The notes under the pieces are model-generated. The model had not been told where the DNA came from. It searched no databases and saw only the letters and a list, made by a program, of their open reading frames with translations. Positions 48,366 to 59,640 of a stretch of DNA of 64,000 nucleotides are shown piece after piece. Source of the DNA: Corbicula japonica (Eukaryota; Mollusca; Bivalvia; Venerida; Cyrenidae); NCBI GenBank assembly GCA_038501625.1, contig JAZAYU010000878.1, forward strand, positions 1 to 64,000, in the 5' to 3' direction. Each line of letters starts with the position of its first letter. The stretch's first letter is position 1. A program made the position numbers and the translations under genes.

Positions 48366-49432
48366 AGACAAGGAGATGGCAGAAGAAAAAAAAAATGAAA
48401 ATCTTTTATAATAAGTTAACCATTACATGCGGCGAACATATTTAAAATACAGTGAATAAAAAATAGAGTTCAACTGTTACGATACCCTGCCATGAAGCTG
48501 TTACATAAAGTCAGTAGAGCGGGTACATGAAACAGCAACAGCATGGAAGACTAAAATTGAACCAAAAAACTGTGTTCAGTTGATTCTTGGACAGATTAAT
48601 GCCAACAAATTTGAAATGGATGCAAAAACATACTGGTTCTGTTTAAAATTGCTGCCGTAGTCATGATATTCACTTATGATGAAAACCATCATCGCAGTTG
48701 ATTAATAAGAAATACTCAGAAGGCATCAACCAAACAACAATCGGAAAAATTGTAAAAACATGACATCAGTGGACTATATACAGTGCAGATATGATTTTAA
48801 AGATATCAAGTAAGTCAATGCCATTTCTGATACCCGTCATATTGGAACTCGTTATTGCAGGCTGCCGCAACAGCTTCTACATAGTTTATCTTAAGAATAT
48901 TAACTGCAGCCAAGCTGTAATTACATTGCATATATTTAATTTTAAACATTTCTTTATAAGATATATTCTAAATGTATTCACTGTTGTATTAAAATGAATA
49001 AATAGCGTTAGTTTCATAATTTAAATAACTTTCGATTAAATCGCTTACAGGTTTCCGATTTTCTTGCTTTACTGGCAAATCCTCTTTGTATTGGTCCAAA
49101 GTTTAAATGTTTAGTGGTTTGTCCTGAAAGGTACTTCAGAAATGTTAATTTCCGATTGCCGCAAAGCATTCTTTGTAAGTAGTAAATGCAACACTTATCG
49201 TGGTTAGAAATTGCAGTTAAGGTAAGAAACTGACGATTTGGTAATTTCAATGAGTACAAATGTCATTAATGCATGGTAACGCGGCCATAAATCAGCCTTC
49301 AAAATATAATATAATTATAAATGTTGAGATGTTACAGGACATGCACAAGCGGTTTTGGCGCCATTTCTTGCAACTTTTCTCTCAAATTCACGCAAATTTT
49401 GCACTAAAGGCATAAAAAAAAAGAAAATGTGT

Positions 49433-49548
49433 TTTTTACCAGTGAAAGATAGAAATATATTTCACTCGTGAACTCCGGAATTTTCTAAATACGAATTCCG
49501 GAGCTCACTCGGTGAAATATAGTTCTATCTTACACTGGTAAAAACAAA
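49433..49548. repeat. Long hairpin (foldback)
   Basis: ACCAGTGAAAGATAGAAATA pairs with TATAGTTCTATCTTACACTGGT and AACTCCGGAATT with AATTCCGGAG, with only a short loop. Probably a small foldback element. Confidence 0.8.
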
Positions 49549-49663
49549 TATCCTCTATTTACTGTTTACTGACCGTCATTAGAAAATTACCCCTTTTACC
49601 AAAGCTTTTAGATTGAAATAATTAAAATCATTCGGTAAAGCAAAAGAGTAATTCTATATACCT

Positions 49664-49846
49664 ACAGTCAAACCTGTGCCAAAGACCACCTGTAAACAAA
49701 GACCGCCTGCGGATAATGACCACACTTTATTTGTCCCACTGACTGAAATTAAGAATAAATTCACATGCACACAAAGACCACCTGCCTTAGAGACCACTTT
49801 GGGTCTTCCTCTAAGTGGTATTTACAGACAGGGTTGACTGTATTTA
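49664..49846. repeat. Interspersed repeat family H, copy 2
   Basis: TCAAACCTGTGCCAAAGACC, ACCTGTAAACAAAG, GTCCCACTGACTGAAATTAAG and CCTCTAAGTGGTATTTACAG; same blocks as 29298-29480. Confidence 0.7.
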
Positions 49847-50478
49847 CAATTTCTATTAATTTACTGTCCTATCAGTTTTTTCTGTTGTCAAAATCGATAT
49901 TTTATAGAAACAAAATTACGATATTGATTTAGTAACAGCCAATTTTAAATCATGTAAAAGGCTGTCTAACGTTTCCATCGCGCCTCGGAAAATTAATCAA
50001 CAAAGTATTTAAAAGTTTCCAGCGATTTCTTTTCTTGAAAGACAGACTCTTCAGTTTGGTTGATGCAGGCAATGTGTGCCTGAATATGATCATAGTGTCA
50101 ATTTCAAAATCTGTCATAGGTAAAACTTTAATTTCTTATAAAGTCATTCGTGTTTTATCAATCACTTACAGCTGATACATTGTACTCCTTACACAAGTGG
50201 TTACTTTTACGTCAATGATATGATTGTTTTTTGACTGAAGGTGAATATAATTTAAAATAAGTATTATATATTTTAATTAAATTCTAGCGCTTTATTATTA
50301 TGCATGCAAAAATGCTATTATTTAAAGTTATGAAATAGCAACAAATGTCTGTATCTTAAACATTAATGACTCAATAAACGTTCTCTTTGGCTTTCTTCAC
50401 ACGGTTTACCTATTAAAATTTAGAGAATATGATAGTATTCTAAATTAAAATTTCCAACCGTTAAATACTAGTCACCCG

Positions 50479-51184
50479 TTACCGTAAATTGGGATATTTT
50501 GGCGTCGTCATATTAGAAATCTATAGAAATCTACTTTCAGTGTGAACCAGGAAGTAAATTTTCCTTGAATTTCTTGAAAACCCTAATATTATTTAGACGA
50601 ATTGGCACTAAACATTGTAGACCAGCATATACTTATTTCAGATATCAGTTGCTTTGGTATATTGTGCATGAATTTCAGAGTTCTCATGCAAACGTTTTTT
50701 CTTTTGTTTAAGTATTACTATGTGCTTGGTAAGTAGAACATTAATTCGACTAAATTGAGTTTGCAAATATTAACTACATTCATAGCTAAATACATTTCTT
50801 TACCAAAATCTAGGTGGCAGTAAGTATTTCCCCCAAAATTCATTTTTGAAATTTTAGCCCGTTTCCGCCATTTGCAATGTTTGCGACCTCATAAAACATT
50901 TAAACAAATCTCACATTTTCACAACATTTGTTGCAACACACAATAATCCAACAAACTTAAATATACTAATTGAAATTTTAAATCATGATATTTTTATCGA
51001 GTAGTTTTTATAAGCGATAAATAGCGATCAACGTCGGCGAAGTGTGAAAAATAATTGTTCTGTTTGCACTACCAGGGCTTAATTTTCACCTGTGTTTTAT
51101 TTTTGTGTTTAATTTTCGCCCTTTTATTTGGGTGGCCAATTAGGCCAATTATTAACCAAGGCGAAATTATCCCAATTTACGGTA
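50479..51184. mobile_element. Terminal-inverted-repeat element of about 700 bp
   Basis: Left end GTTACCGTAAATTGGGATAT, right end ATTATCCCAATTTACGGTAC, inverted over about 24 bp. No transposase frame, so non-autonomous. Encloses a foldback element fragment. Confidence 0.7.
50518..50890. mobile_element. Foldback element, copy 2 (right arm), nested
   Basis: From GAACCAGGAAGTAAATTTTC to GCAATGTTTGCGACCTC, matching the right arms of 14070-14568 and 62959-63619. The left arm is missing. It lies inside the element at 50479-51184. Confidence 0.8.
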
Positions 51185-52004
51185 CTATGTAATCACCCAC
51201 GTCGTTAAAAACAGCATCGCGTAGTTTACTATTTTATCTCACATTCGTTTGGAAATCTGAGATTTATATTATTTGTAACTGTAGCGGATTTCGGTTAAAT
51301 TGCATAATACTGCATCATATGTCTCAAGGTCGCAGTAAGCATTACAAATTAAATGTTTAGTGACACTGACATTGCATGAATTTTATTTTTGTTGAGCTTG
51401 CTGCTTTTGTAACCTGCATGCGGATGCTTTTCCATGTTTTTATTTTCTATATTATCGGTCTAATCGAATATAATCTTAAAACAAGTCTATCTTGTGTATG
51501 TGTTAAGACATTAAAAATAACATCTTGCCCCTTCAGCTATTAAGAAATAGAAATTTATAAGTTTAAAGTGTTTATCAAAAATTATTTCCGATGGCGCTCC
51601 AATTCCGAGATCAGGATTCTGGTCATAAACCGAAATTCAAAACCCAAACGAATCATGAGGATTGAAAACAAGTGTTCACTAGACCCAGAGCCAAGGACCT
51701 GAGATAACAAGTTCAGTTAAAACCAAGGATAACAGCCCACAACAAACAATTTTCTCACTGACTTTATAATTATTATAAATTCATCAAGTTGAACTTTTAA
51801 TGATCCAACATAACAGAGGATTTAAGAAGGACTTCTTTAAAATTATTTTATTTGGTGTTTTACTCTTAAATGTTAAAAACTGTTTTGTTTTTTAAAAGTT
51901 TTATATATATGTATATGTGTGTTTCAGTTAGGTAAATGTATGTGTAATGTTGAGCTCTTCTTTCATAATAGTGTGTAAGTAATGTTGTTGTTTTTTCGGG
52001 ATTA
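51185..52004. other. Intergenic, nothing recognised
   Basis: AT-rich; no gene or element seen. Confidence 0.4.
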
Positions 52005-53940
52005 TTATTTTATTTATTATTATTTATTAAGGTAAAATAAATACATGTCATAAAACAAATACAAATTCAATGTCAACATATACCAGATACATGTGAACAT
52101 TAAAATGCATAGTAGATGACATATAATCAATACCAAGGATCACACAAGGCATGAAACCGACTTATTTCCATTGTGGTCCCTAGGATTGATCATATGACAC
52201 ATATGACACCAGAAAGGCAAATTAATCATACAGAATATTATTGCACATAACCATTAAATTACTGTTTAATAGCACATGTATTGACTTAAATATCACAGAA
52301 TCAACCTTGACATTGAGCAGGTATTACTAAAAATCATTAATACTGAAAGATTAAAACTAAGACGAGGACTAGGCTGGTATAGACTGCATAAAATGTTCCT
52401 TAACAGACTTTTTAAACTGACTATTACTAGATATAGATCTTAGATGAGGTGGTAAGCTGTTCCACACTTGACAGCCATTTTACGCGAATGATTTTTTTCC
52501 AAAACCCTTAACCCTGGGAATAGAATAGCTGTTACTATCTCTAAAACGTGTTGAATAAGAATGTTCTTCATTTGCTAATATGAAATACTCATTTAAATAA
52601 CTTGGCGCACTGTTACTGTGTATCTTATGTACATGACCAAGAATAAGGGAATTTACTCTTAAGTGCACAGGTAACCAGCCAACTTCTTCAAAGTGGGCCA
52701 TTCCAATATGGGTACGAGGACTGAGATCAAGTATGAATCTCAACATTTTATTTTGGGTTGCTTGGAGTCTATTTTTTAGTGCTTGACTCAATCCCAAATA
52801 CCAAGAGGCACACGCGTAGTCAAAATGGCATTGTATTAATGATGAAACTAAAAGCTGTTTTGTATACCTATTTAAGAATGAGCTTTTCCTGTATAAAAAC
52901 TTCAACTTTACATTTGCCTTCTTAATAACCTGATTGGCAGTGGACTCACCAGAAAGACTTTGGTCCAAGTAAACGCCCAAATATTTGACGGATTTGGTGG
53001 ATGATATTGAAGTCTCATTACATACAATATCTAATTTATCACATGACCTAAGTTTAGGTTTAGAGGCAAACAAAATGGACTCTGTCTTACCAAGATGTAA
53101 TGAAAGTTTATTATCAGTGAGCCATTTACTTATACTAGTAAGGTCATCAGTAAGTTGAGACGTAATATACTGTATGTCTTTGCCCGACACTAAAATACCT
53201 GAGTCATCAGCATATAAAGGTAATTTATTACGAACTACAGCCTCCATATCATTAACGTAGATCAAAAATAAGAGGGGACCAAGGATTGAACCCTGGGGTA
53301 CCCCACATGTGATATTGGCACTAGATGAAAGTATGCCGGAGACATTGACCATTTGTGTACGGCTGGATAAATAAGACCTGAACCAGTGAGTAACATCACT
53401 TGAAAAGCCCATCGCTTCAAGCTTCATGAGTAAAACATCATGGTCTACAGTGTCAAAGGCCTTTTTTAAGTCTAGAAGGACCATACCCACATTGTTGCCT
53501 TTATCCATTTCAAACTTAATAAAATCAGTAAGATGTAACAGGCAAGTATCCGTGGAATATTTACGTCTAAAACCTGACTGATGAGTATAGAGTAACTTAT
53601 TTTCTGTAAAATAACTTTCCACCTGATCATAGATAATTCGCTCTAGGACCTTGGACACAACACTTAAAATAGATATAGGTCTGTAATTACCAGCTTCCGT
53701 TTTATTATTCTTTTTGTATAACGGTACAACACGGGCAGATTTAAGATCGTCAGGAACAATACCGGTGATTATGGACAAATTAATGATATGTGTAAGGGGT
53801 TCGGATATATTATGAACACTATCCTTAATAAAACGTGCAGGAATTCCATCTAGGCCTGTAGCCTTGTTGGCCCCTAGCTTATTTAAGTACTTTATAACCG
53901 TTCCACATCTTGATAACGACGTCACATCTTGAGGGAAGTG
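52005..53940 (-). mobile_element. 5'-truncated non-LTR retrotransposon (LINE)
   Basis: Contains the reverse transcriptase remnant below, about 360 bp of 3' untranslated sequence and an A/T-rich simple tail (TTATTATTTATTAAGG on plus) at 52005-52030. The endonuclease part and 5' end are absent, as is usual for LINE insertions. Boundaries approximate; target-site duplication not identified. Confidence 0.8.
52369..53925 (-). pseudogene. LINE reverse transcriptase (jockey/CR1-like), truncated and interrupted
   Basis: The 481-codon open part (52480-53925) has ordered reverse transcriptase motifs: NYRPISILSVVSKVLE, HQSGFRRKYSTDTCLL, LDLKKAFDTVDHD, GVPQGSILGPLLF and the catalytic LYADDSG, then the thumb region VKYLGVYLDQSL. 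A TAA at 52480-52482 cuts the frame; reading on in the same frame gives VWNSLPPHLRS and a second stop at 52369-52371, the normal LINE C-terminus. The endonuclease domain is missing. Family assignment within the jockey superfamily is by motif style. Confidence 0.88.
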
Positions 53941-55660
53941 ATACGTCCGGAAAAAGACGTGGCGTCGCCCCGGGAAACATCAAACAAAATTATACTGATC
54001 AAAATGGATTGACCTAAATAAAACACTTCTGTATTTTCTTGATAAAGAACAAGAGTTTGAAAATTCGAAATAAAGAGTGATAATTTTAAATAGAGTATTA
54101 AGAAATGTTTGCGCTGTTTTTGCATATATTTATCATCACAAGTTTACATGTATGTGCGTCGCCACAAGGAAAAACACAAGTTTACCATTTAAGATTTTCG
54201 GAGCATAATGAAACTTATTTCATAGTTATGTTCTGCTTGCTTATCTTTGCGATATTGATTGGTTGATGGTTCTTAACGTAGCCGATTCGTCTCACACCCA
54301 ATCAAATTAACGTCTTTCTAACGCATGTAATTTGTCCTTCATCGCTATATTTAAATCGTAATGTCGACATCATCCCTTCATTTGTAATAACGTGGAACAA
54401 GTAATAAATCGTTTATTTCGTACGTGCGTGGACATTTTAAATTGCAAACATTGTTTGAGCAAGTAAAACAGCGTAACTGCTGAGTTTTGATCCGATAGCT
54501 CAAAAATCATAGTTAGGTTTGACACGCTTTAACCGAGTATAATTAAGTGAGACGTGCAAACGTTGAACCCTTAGATGATTAAATTTTCTGTAACAGTCAC
54601 AAATTTGAACGACTTTAATATTAAAAGTACTTCAGACACTTTATTGAAAGTTATCTACCTCGTAATGCACATTTTTGTACTTTTTTGTACTTTAAATGAC
54701 AAAAAAACAGGTGAAGAATTTTGCAAGACATGAAAAGATAAGGATGTGCGATATTTAGTAGCAGGTCAGTTTAATAACCAGTGACTTGTAACACATCCTA
54801 GAAAACTTTTAACCAGCTCTTAAAATACTTAAACCTTTCTTAGTGTTAACTTTAATAAGTTTCAATCTTTGCCGCTGCAGAAATTAAGTAAAAGATATAT
54901 TCCCATACACATTCTTTTTTATAATTAATCTTGGTAATGAAAAAAATCCCTCTTTATCTGTTATGAAATAATACTTTTTTCGCCGTTTTTTATTACAGGT
55001 CGGGGTTCAATGCGGCATTAACAGTAACATCGAAATTTTGAAATGTCGTTATGATGAATAATACTGTATATGAAGTCGGTTACCACTTACAGACTGAATA
55101 ACTGATAGACGCGTTTTAAAGACTAATTATTAAACTCTTAACCTCGAGCTTATTTACAGATTATAAGCTAAGATTCAAATAACACATGGTTTATTTCGGT
55201 CCTCACAAAATGAAACCAACGATTAGAGATTTAAGACGATATATCACATTTTTCTCTCGTTGTTTCTAATTATATTATTTTACCATGAAATCAGATTTTT
55301 ATTTACTTCTATGTGGAGACTCACCTAAAATTTGTTCAGTACCCGCACGGACTGTTACGTCAATACAAACACGTCGATCTAAATAAAATAAAAGTGAATA
55401 AGTTTAACAAAATGATAAATTATCATGAAACATTTACATCTTAAACCCTCCTTTGCGTGCAGCATTCTTTTTCTTTTCACACATTAAATAGAAATGATAT
55501 AATGAACCGTGCCTTTTCCCATTATATGACCAGACCCTGTTCAAATATATCAAAAGATCTCTTTGAAACATTATATTCGTGGTTCATTAACTACTGACTG
55601 TAAGCAGAGCAGACACATATTGAAGTTACATTGTAAAATCATCAAACACAAAACTGTCAA
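53941..55660. other. Intergenic, nothing recognised
   Basis: AT-rich with no convincing gene or repeat. Confidence 0.4.
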
Positions 55661-55684
55661 TCGTCACTTTAGACATCGGGTTGC

Positions 55685-55777
55685 GCTGGGATAGGCGGCA
55701 TGAAAAGGTGAAATATGCATATCAGGAATTGCCACATTCAGAAAAAACCAGCATCCCAACATAGCCAAGAACAAGAG

Positions 55778-55816
<39 letters not shown>

Positions 55817-55910
55817 ATGTGAAAAAAAATGATCAGCTTCAAAACAGACACCACAAACAATTAACAAAAAGGAGAACCGGAGGGGTTACCACCTTGGAAC
55901 GGTCAGTGGC
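55685..55910. repeat. Interspersed repeat family C, copy 2
   Basis: GGTGAAATATGCATATCAGG, AGCTTCAAAACAGACACCAC, AAACAATTAACAAAAAGGAG and GGGGTTACCACC in one orientation. Compare the rearranged copy at 8695-9185. Confidence 0.7.
55780..55815. repeat. GA microsatellite
   Basis: (GA)n run inside the family C copy. Confidence 0.95.
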
Positions 55911-55930
55911 AAATCAAACTGGAATATTAT

Positions 55931-56036
55931 TATACCTTTCCATTACTGCCCATGAACAAGCTAAATCAAACCGTGCCTGTAATATTTTGATTTATTTTCG
56001 TGTTCAACGGCTTTTAAAGTTCGCTTTTCATATATT
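55931..56036. repeat. Interspersed repeat family B, copy 5
   Basis: CCTTTCCATTACTGCCCATG, AAATCAAACCGTGCCTG and GGCTTTTAAAGTTCGC; directly abuts family C. Confidence 0.75.
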
Positions 56037-56227
56037 TTTAAAAAACAATACCGCCATTTAAACGAAAACCGTCGACATTTTATCCAGTAGCGATCTAGTG
56101 CAGATTGTCCTCATTCGGCTCATTCGGACAAAACTGTGTTTTCGTATAAACAAAACAAATTTTCACAACCAAAATTTTATACAGATTATCATCATAGTTA
56201 CAAATAACAATGCAAAACTTCTAATTA

Positions 56228-56468
56228 AATGATTGTGTCTCAATATGGAAGCGAACCCGCACCGTTACCGCGACAGCGCCTAGCCCTGCAATTCCTGCGA
56301 CGCAACCAACTGAGCTTACCGGGACAAACCCCAAAAAGGTTGATCGGATAGCCCTGATATGCGTAGCAATCACTGCATGACATCGGTAACGGGTTATTTT
56401 ACTGACAACAGTACTGACTAAATGTACGTTGAGACATTTTACGGCCGCCACACTGCACAAATAGCGCT
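56228..56468 (-). mobile_element. tRNA-related SINE, copy 3
   Basis: Minus strand A box TAAGCTCAGTTGGTTGCG and B box GGGTTCGCTTCC, with the same 5' block ending in AGCGCTATTTGTGCAGTG as copy 1 (41097-41340). Confidence 0.78.
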
Positions 56469-57072
56469 AAATAACATACATGTAAGTCTTTTCGGGAAAT
56501 ATCAGCAATTTTATGGTTCAATTTAGAGCATTCCCGGACCGAAAGACAACAGTGTCACCCTTCACTACCAAACAAGAATACATATATACAAGAATGTCGT
56601 CCATCTAAAGCGGACCAACATCATTTTGGTAACGATTTCTAACCTCACATGAATGAGCATATAGGAAACTAGACTTCCTTCTTTAACTGAACAAGCTCAT
56701 TGACTTGAAAATGTTTGATTAAACAGACAAACCATCGTCCTGTAGACAGCAATATCAGCCTTCTTGGACAGACTAACGTCACCGAGTTCATCTCATAACG
56801 ATCAGCATCATTCTTTAAACACAAAATGGCGGCCTTCGCATACAAACCCCTCTAAGTCTTCCAGCTTTCACGGACAGACACAGTTAAATAATAATTATAT
56901 ACATTTAATTTCATACTTGAGATCAAGACATTTATTACAAGCCAGACAAACACGACGTATTACGCACTCAACGGTGGCAGGAAACGTCCACAAAACTCTC
57001 TCATGGCAATAATACTTATTTGGTATTCGCCAAACTTGGTTTGAATGATTACGACAGTAATATATTTAATAA

Positions 57073-57180
57073 CCTGTCAGACTACTTCAGTCAGACTAGA
57101 GTTATTGCCCTTTAATTACTAATTCTGACCAAATTAGTAATTAAAGTGCAATAACTAGAGTGACTGAAGCAATCTGATGG
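57073..57180. repeat. Foldback hairpin of about 110 bp
   Basis: ACTAGAGTTATTGCCCTTTA plus ATTACTAATT pairs with AATTAGTAATTAAAGTGCAA plus TAACTAGAGT around a short CTGACCA loop. Confidence 0.85.
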
Positions 57181-59140
57181 TTTAACTCCTCCACATTTTA
57201 ACTCTTTTGTGCAATCTTCAACAAACTTGCTTGGAATGTTTAAGGTAAACATATCCGGTTCAATGACTGGCAGATGGCTTTGAACACACTAGATAGTGTC
57301 CTCTAATGGCTGTTTTTAACCAAATTAGGACTGTCCAAGGCCCCAGTTTTTCAGAATGCTGTGGGCATAAAATGTCTTAAATCTAAACAAAATATTGTAG
57401 ATCACAGCAATGGCGTTGGAGTCATTGATATTCCATTGCATTTTTTAAAATCAAATGAGCAATGGATGGTTTTTTAATTAAAATGATAATCTACATCAAA
57501 CTTAGACCATATATGTACATAAAATGTCTTATACAAGTTTGATAACCAGTCAGATTGCTCTTATCACTCTTGAGTTATGCCCTTCATTTGGAAATATTTG
57601 ACAAGTTACATCCATACCTAACAATACCTATATTTAGTATCTCTAAAATTTGTAGGACTGTTGAAGGGGACAATAACAGCTCAGCTAAGTATGGTTACAA
57701 GCAAGATTACATTAGCAAAGACACCGAGGAGTTTTGGGCCTTTAATTGCCAAAACTTAAACAAATAAACAATTTCTGCTCTCTGACGGTTTTGTAGCAGT
57801 TTGACAATCTTGTTCTTTATTAGATGTACAAGAAACAAGTTTTTTTTATAAATCATTCTATTAAATCATTCGTATATGTTGAGTTAAACAATATGTGTGT
57901 TAAACACATTTATGTTTCTACTTTCTAAGTGCAATCAATGCAGATGAAATTAAAAAAGAATCTATATCAAAGACAAATACAAGTAAATAAGAAGTGATAT
58001 GACGACATCAAACTAAAATTTTTTAGTAAACATTTGGTTTAAAGATTATTTTTGAGATTACCAAACTAATATTTTTTATAGTGTACTATTGACTGCTTTC
58101 GCTTTAGAGCTCATTCGAAATAGCACAAGGGAGTCTTTAATACATGTTTGTTATGGCTATTGATCAATATGCTTGTGGCTAGTGCTACACTTAAACTATA
58201 GTCAGACATACTCGCACTTGCCCTTGACATAATTTTCAAGCTTCTGAACGTCAGTGCTGTTCTAAGAGTAAGGTCTGGGTCCATCTACGGGTATTGCTTC
58301 CAATAAATATTGATGGTTCCATTTGGACAGTCTGAGGAGTCTTTAGAGTATTACAATAGGTGAAAAACAAAAAAAAAACCTTCAGATCTATGGTTTGTTA
58401 TGTTTAATTATTACAGCTTAATCTTGATCATTCTTTTTTTTCTTGAAACAATGAATCAATTTTCATTCACATGGAATTGGTTTTAATAATACTTAGCTTG
58501 AAACATGGTTTAGGGAACTCATGGAGACTATGTGATATGCTACCAGTTATTGTCTCAACAGTCGCTTTGCTTCAAATATGGGCTTAGTTTTCATGAAAGG
58601 AAAGTTTCAGTCTTAGAAAAAAATGCTTAACCCCTTCTGAGCCTGAATAGAAATGTTGAAGTAGCAAGTTGGTTTTACAACTTTCTTTGAAATTGACCGA
58701 AAGGCAATATTAAGCCATGCATGGTAGTACATATACTCCCTTCTTTGGGTAGGACTGCATCTAGAATAGCATAGTAGACCAAACAGAAAAGTATTCATAA
58801 ACCAAACATTGGCCAGGGACCAAAAACTGAGGAATAGAGATGTGAAAATAATAGATTCTATGGTTATACTATCAGCTTGTAGTTGATAACAGTATTTTAA
58901 ACTTATTTCAGCTCCTGTCAATTTGTTGCAGTCAATTCTGGATACCAGCACTACCCTTGTAATGGAGTGAGGGCCTGGGTCTGAAAGATATCATCCTTTA
59001 AATAATACAAGTAGCCTACTCATTGCTATAGCTAACTCTAATAATAGGGTTGAGGATCCTAGTAAAGGAAATCATTGTCATCAGAACAAAGGGTCCAGAT
59101 TCCTTCGTATTACCTTATTCTAATTCTTGGATCCTGCATC
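57181..59140. other. Intergenic, nothing recognised
   Basis: Weak open frames without domains. It could include untranslated exons of a neighbouring gene, but the sequence alone does not show it. Confidence 0.35.
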
Positions 59141-59144
59141 CTTT

Positions 59145-59640
59145 TTTGCCCCCACTCTGAAAGTGGAGGGGCCTTATAGGATGCCCTTGTCGATCCGTCC
59201 CTCCGTACTTACGAAACCTGTGTCACACATAACTCAAAAAGTATGAGAGCGAGCAATCATGAAACTTAACAGGTATGTTGGCCATCATATGTGTAGTTGT
59301 GCACCTGGGTTTTGTTTTGGGACACGCCTGTTAAGACTAGAGTTATGGTACCTTATGCATTTCAATATAATTCATTCAGCATGTAATCTTGAGTCATATG
59401 TAATTTCAAAAGTATAAGAGTTGCAGTCATGAAACTTTACAGACATGTTGACCATCATGTGTAGTTGTGCACCTGGGGTTTCGTTTTTTTTTGCCAAGCC
59501 TGTTAAGACCAGAGTTATGGCCCCATTTCAATATAAGGCATTCAGTGTGTAATCTTGTGTCGTAGGTAATTACAAAAATATCAGTCACAGTCGTGAAACT
59601 TTACAGGCATGTTGACCATCAAACTGCACTCATATTATAT
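59145..59640. repeat. Tandem repeat of about 167 bp, 3 copies
   Basis: Units contain CATGAAACTTNACAG, TGTTGACCATCAT, GTAGTTGTGCACCTGGG and CCTGTTAAGAC; key words recur near 59260, 59430 and 59595. Preceded by CCCCCACTCTGAAAGTGGAG, a short hairpin. Confidence 0.8.

Larger units (their letters stand above)
48366..50478. other. Intergenic, repeats only
   Basis: No gene recognised. Holds a hairpin at 49433 and a family H copy at 49664. Confidence 0.5.

Noticed and set aside
53922..54125. Minus-strand 67-codon open frame as 5' part of the LINE
   Set aside because: No endonuclease motif and no similarity to LINE proteins. The element simply appears truncated at about 53.94 kb.
56764..57012. Open frame of 82 codons, considered as a possible retroelement fragment
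   Set aside because: No ordered reverse transcriptase, RNase H or integrase motif could be recognised.
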